A stretch of DNA of 15,999 bases from Hyphomicrobiales bacterium. Lineage in GTDB: Bacteria > Pseudomonadota > Alphaproteobacteria > Rhizobiales > Aestuariivirgaceae. The position numbers and the translations under genes were made by a program. Positions 15,411 through 15,999 of this stretch are shown here, one piece after another. Positions within the stretch are counted from its first letter, which is position 1. Every line of letters starts with the position of its first letter. The stretch is from NCBI GenBank assembly GCA_025362535.1, contig JANYGE010000200.1:1-15999 (forward strand), read 5' to 3'. The notes beneath the pieces were generated by a model that saw only the letters and a program-made list of their open reading frames with translations, was not told where the DNA came from and ran no database searches.

Positions 15411-15999
15411 TCACGCCGCGCTCACCTGATACTTTGCTTTGGCCAGCCAATCCTCGCGCACATCAATGCCCCAGCCTGGGCCTTCGGGAATTTGCACACA
15501 GCCATCCTTGGCCACAATGTCTTGTTTGAACAAGCCATACTGCCAAGGGTAATAGTCAGCTTCCTCGATGGAGAATTCTAAATAAGGTCCCGCATTTTCA
15601 ATTGCCCCTAACAGGTGCAGCGTGAAAATAGTGACCATCGAGAGATTGGCAGCATGCGGCGTGATCGGCAGGCCAGCCTTCTTGGCCATCTCCACCACTT
15701 TCAGCGTGCGGCTGATGCCCCCCAAATAACAAATATCTGGCTGCGCCACATCAACGGCACGCATTTCCATAGCGAATTTCCATAGGGCCAAATCACAATC
15801 TTGCTCGCCGCCTGTCACATCAAGTGAAAGCGTGTCGGTCACTTCCTTGGTCCAGTCATATTCCCAATAAGGGCATGGCTCTTCGAAATGTGCAATACCG
15901 TTCTGTTCGAGCATGCGACCGACTTCAATGGCTTTTTTCGGTGTGTAACAACTGTTGCCATCCACCAGCAAAATTGCATCATCGCCCAAGGCTTTGCGC
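15411..15999 (-). CDS. Mandelate-racemase/muconate-lactonising-type enolase-superfamily enzyme, partial
   Basis: The frame is open to the window edge and ends at TGA 15413-15411, so about 195 C-terminal residues are seen and the N-terminal capping domain and KxK motif lie outside. Metal ligands of the barrel are visible in order: Asp in 'LLVDGN', Glu in 'FEEPCPY' and Glu in 'TGGEQD'. The Asp-His dyad of the mandelate-racemase subgroup follows, as 'VAQPDICYLGG' and 'ITPHAANLS', then Glu in 'YLEFSIEE'. Such enzymes abstract the proton next to a carboxylate, commonly as sugar-acid dehydratases or racemases. The C-terminus 'PEGPGWGIDV' is typical. Because it sits close to a sugar operon on the opposite strand, a role with a sugar acid is possible but not shown. 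Confidence 0.9.
   Translation of the reverse strand, partial: RKALGDDAILLVDGNSCYTPKKAIEVGRMLEQNGIAHFEEPCPYWEYDWTKEVTDTLSLDVTGGEQDCDLALWKFAMEMRAVDVAQPDICYLGGISRTLKVVEMAKKAGLPITPHAANLSMVTIFTLHLLGAIENAGPYLEFSIEEADYYPWQYGLFKQDIVAKDGCVQIPEGPGWGIDVREDWLAKAKYQVSAA

Noticed and set aside
1..15999. CRISPR array, tRNA, rRNA or phage genes
   Set aside because: No regularly spaced repeats, tRNA-like cloverleaf, rRNA core sequence or phage structural or integrase gene was seen on either strand.

Overview
The window looks like a chromosomal carbohydrate-use locus of an alphaproteobacterium, most likely of the Hyphomicrobiales (rhizobial) type. The reasons are a CUT1-type ABC importer with a Tat-exported binding protein, a LacI regulator with a ribose-binding-protein-like sensor, Gfo/Idh/MocA, TIM-barrel and DUF4432 sugar enzymes in one operon, and only moderate GC (about half by eye). 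No RNA genes or CRISPR arrays were seen. The taxonomic statement is inference; no marker gene is present.

Layout. (1) 1-626, plus strand: 3' part of a DMT/EamA transporter, cut by the window edge. (2) 825-1850, minus strand: a LacI-family regulator with a terminator-like hairpin downstream at 637-664. (3) 1851-2167: a divergent control region, very rich in inverted repeats, including two 26-base arms that match with one mismatch. (4) 2168-12985, plus strand: ten genes with very short gaps or overlaps, apparently one operon. They are a solute-binding protein, two permeases, two different ATPases, a Gfo/Idh/MocA oxidoreductase, a xylose-isomerase-like TIM-barrel protein, a DUF4432 aldose-epimerase-like protein, a fatty-acid-desaturase-superfamily membrane oxygenase and a PanB-like protein. 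(5) 13054-about 13910, minus strand: a truncated and apparently frameshifted double-CheW gene, next to about 250 bases of non-coding sequence that may hold an insertion-sequence end. (6) 14167-15999, minus strand: a secreted LIP-family alpha/beta hydrolase and, upstream of it, the 3' part of a mandelate-racemase-type enolase-superfamily enzyme that runs off the window.

How the genes work together (inference). The LacI protein probably senses a sugar or sugar-like ligand and controls the divergent operon. The ABC importer brings the compound in. The DUF4432 protein could interconvert or bind anomers, the Gfo/Idh/MocA enzyme oxidises or reduces a sugar carbon with NAD(P), and the TIM-barrel protein isomerises or epimerises the product. 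The last two genes do not belong to any sugar pathway I know. One is a membrane di-iron desaturase/hydroxylase-like protein with all three histidine boxes. The other is a PanB relative that keeps the catalytic glutamate but lacks the usual magnesium-binding aspartates. Together they make this operon the best candidate in the window for an undescribed catabolic route. The two ATPases also carry complementary defects, predicting a heterodimer with one normal and one degenerate ATP site.
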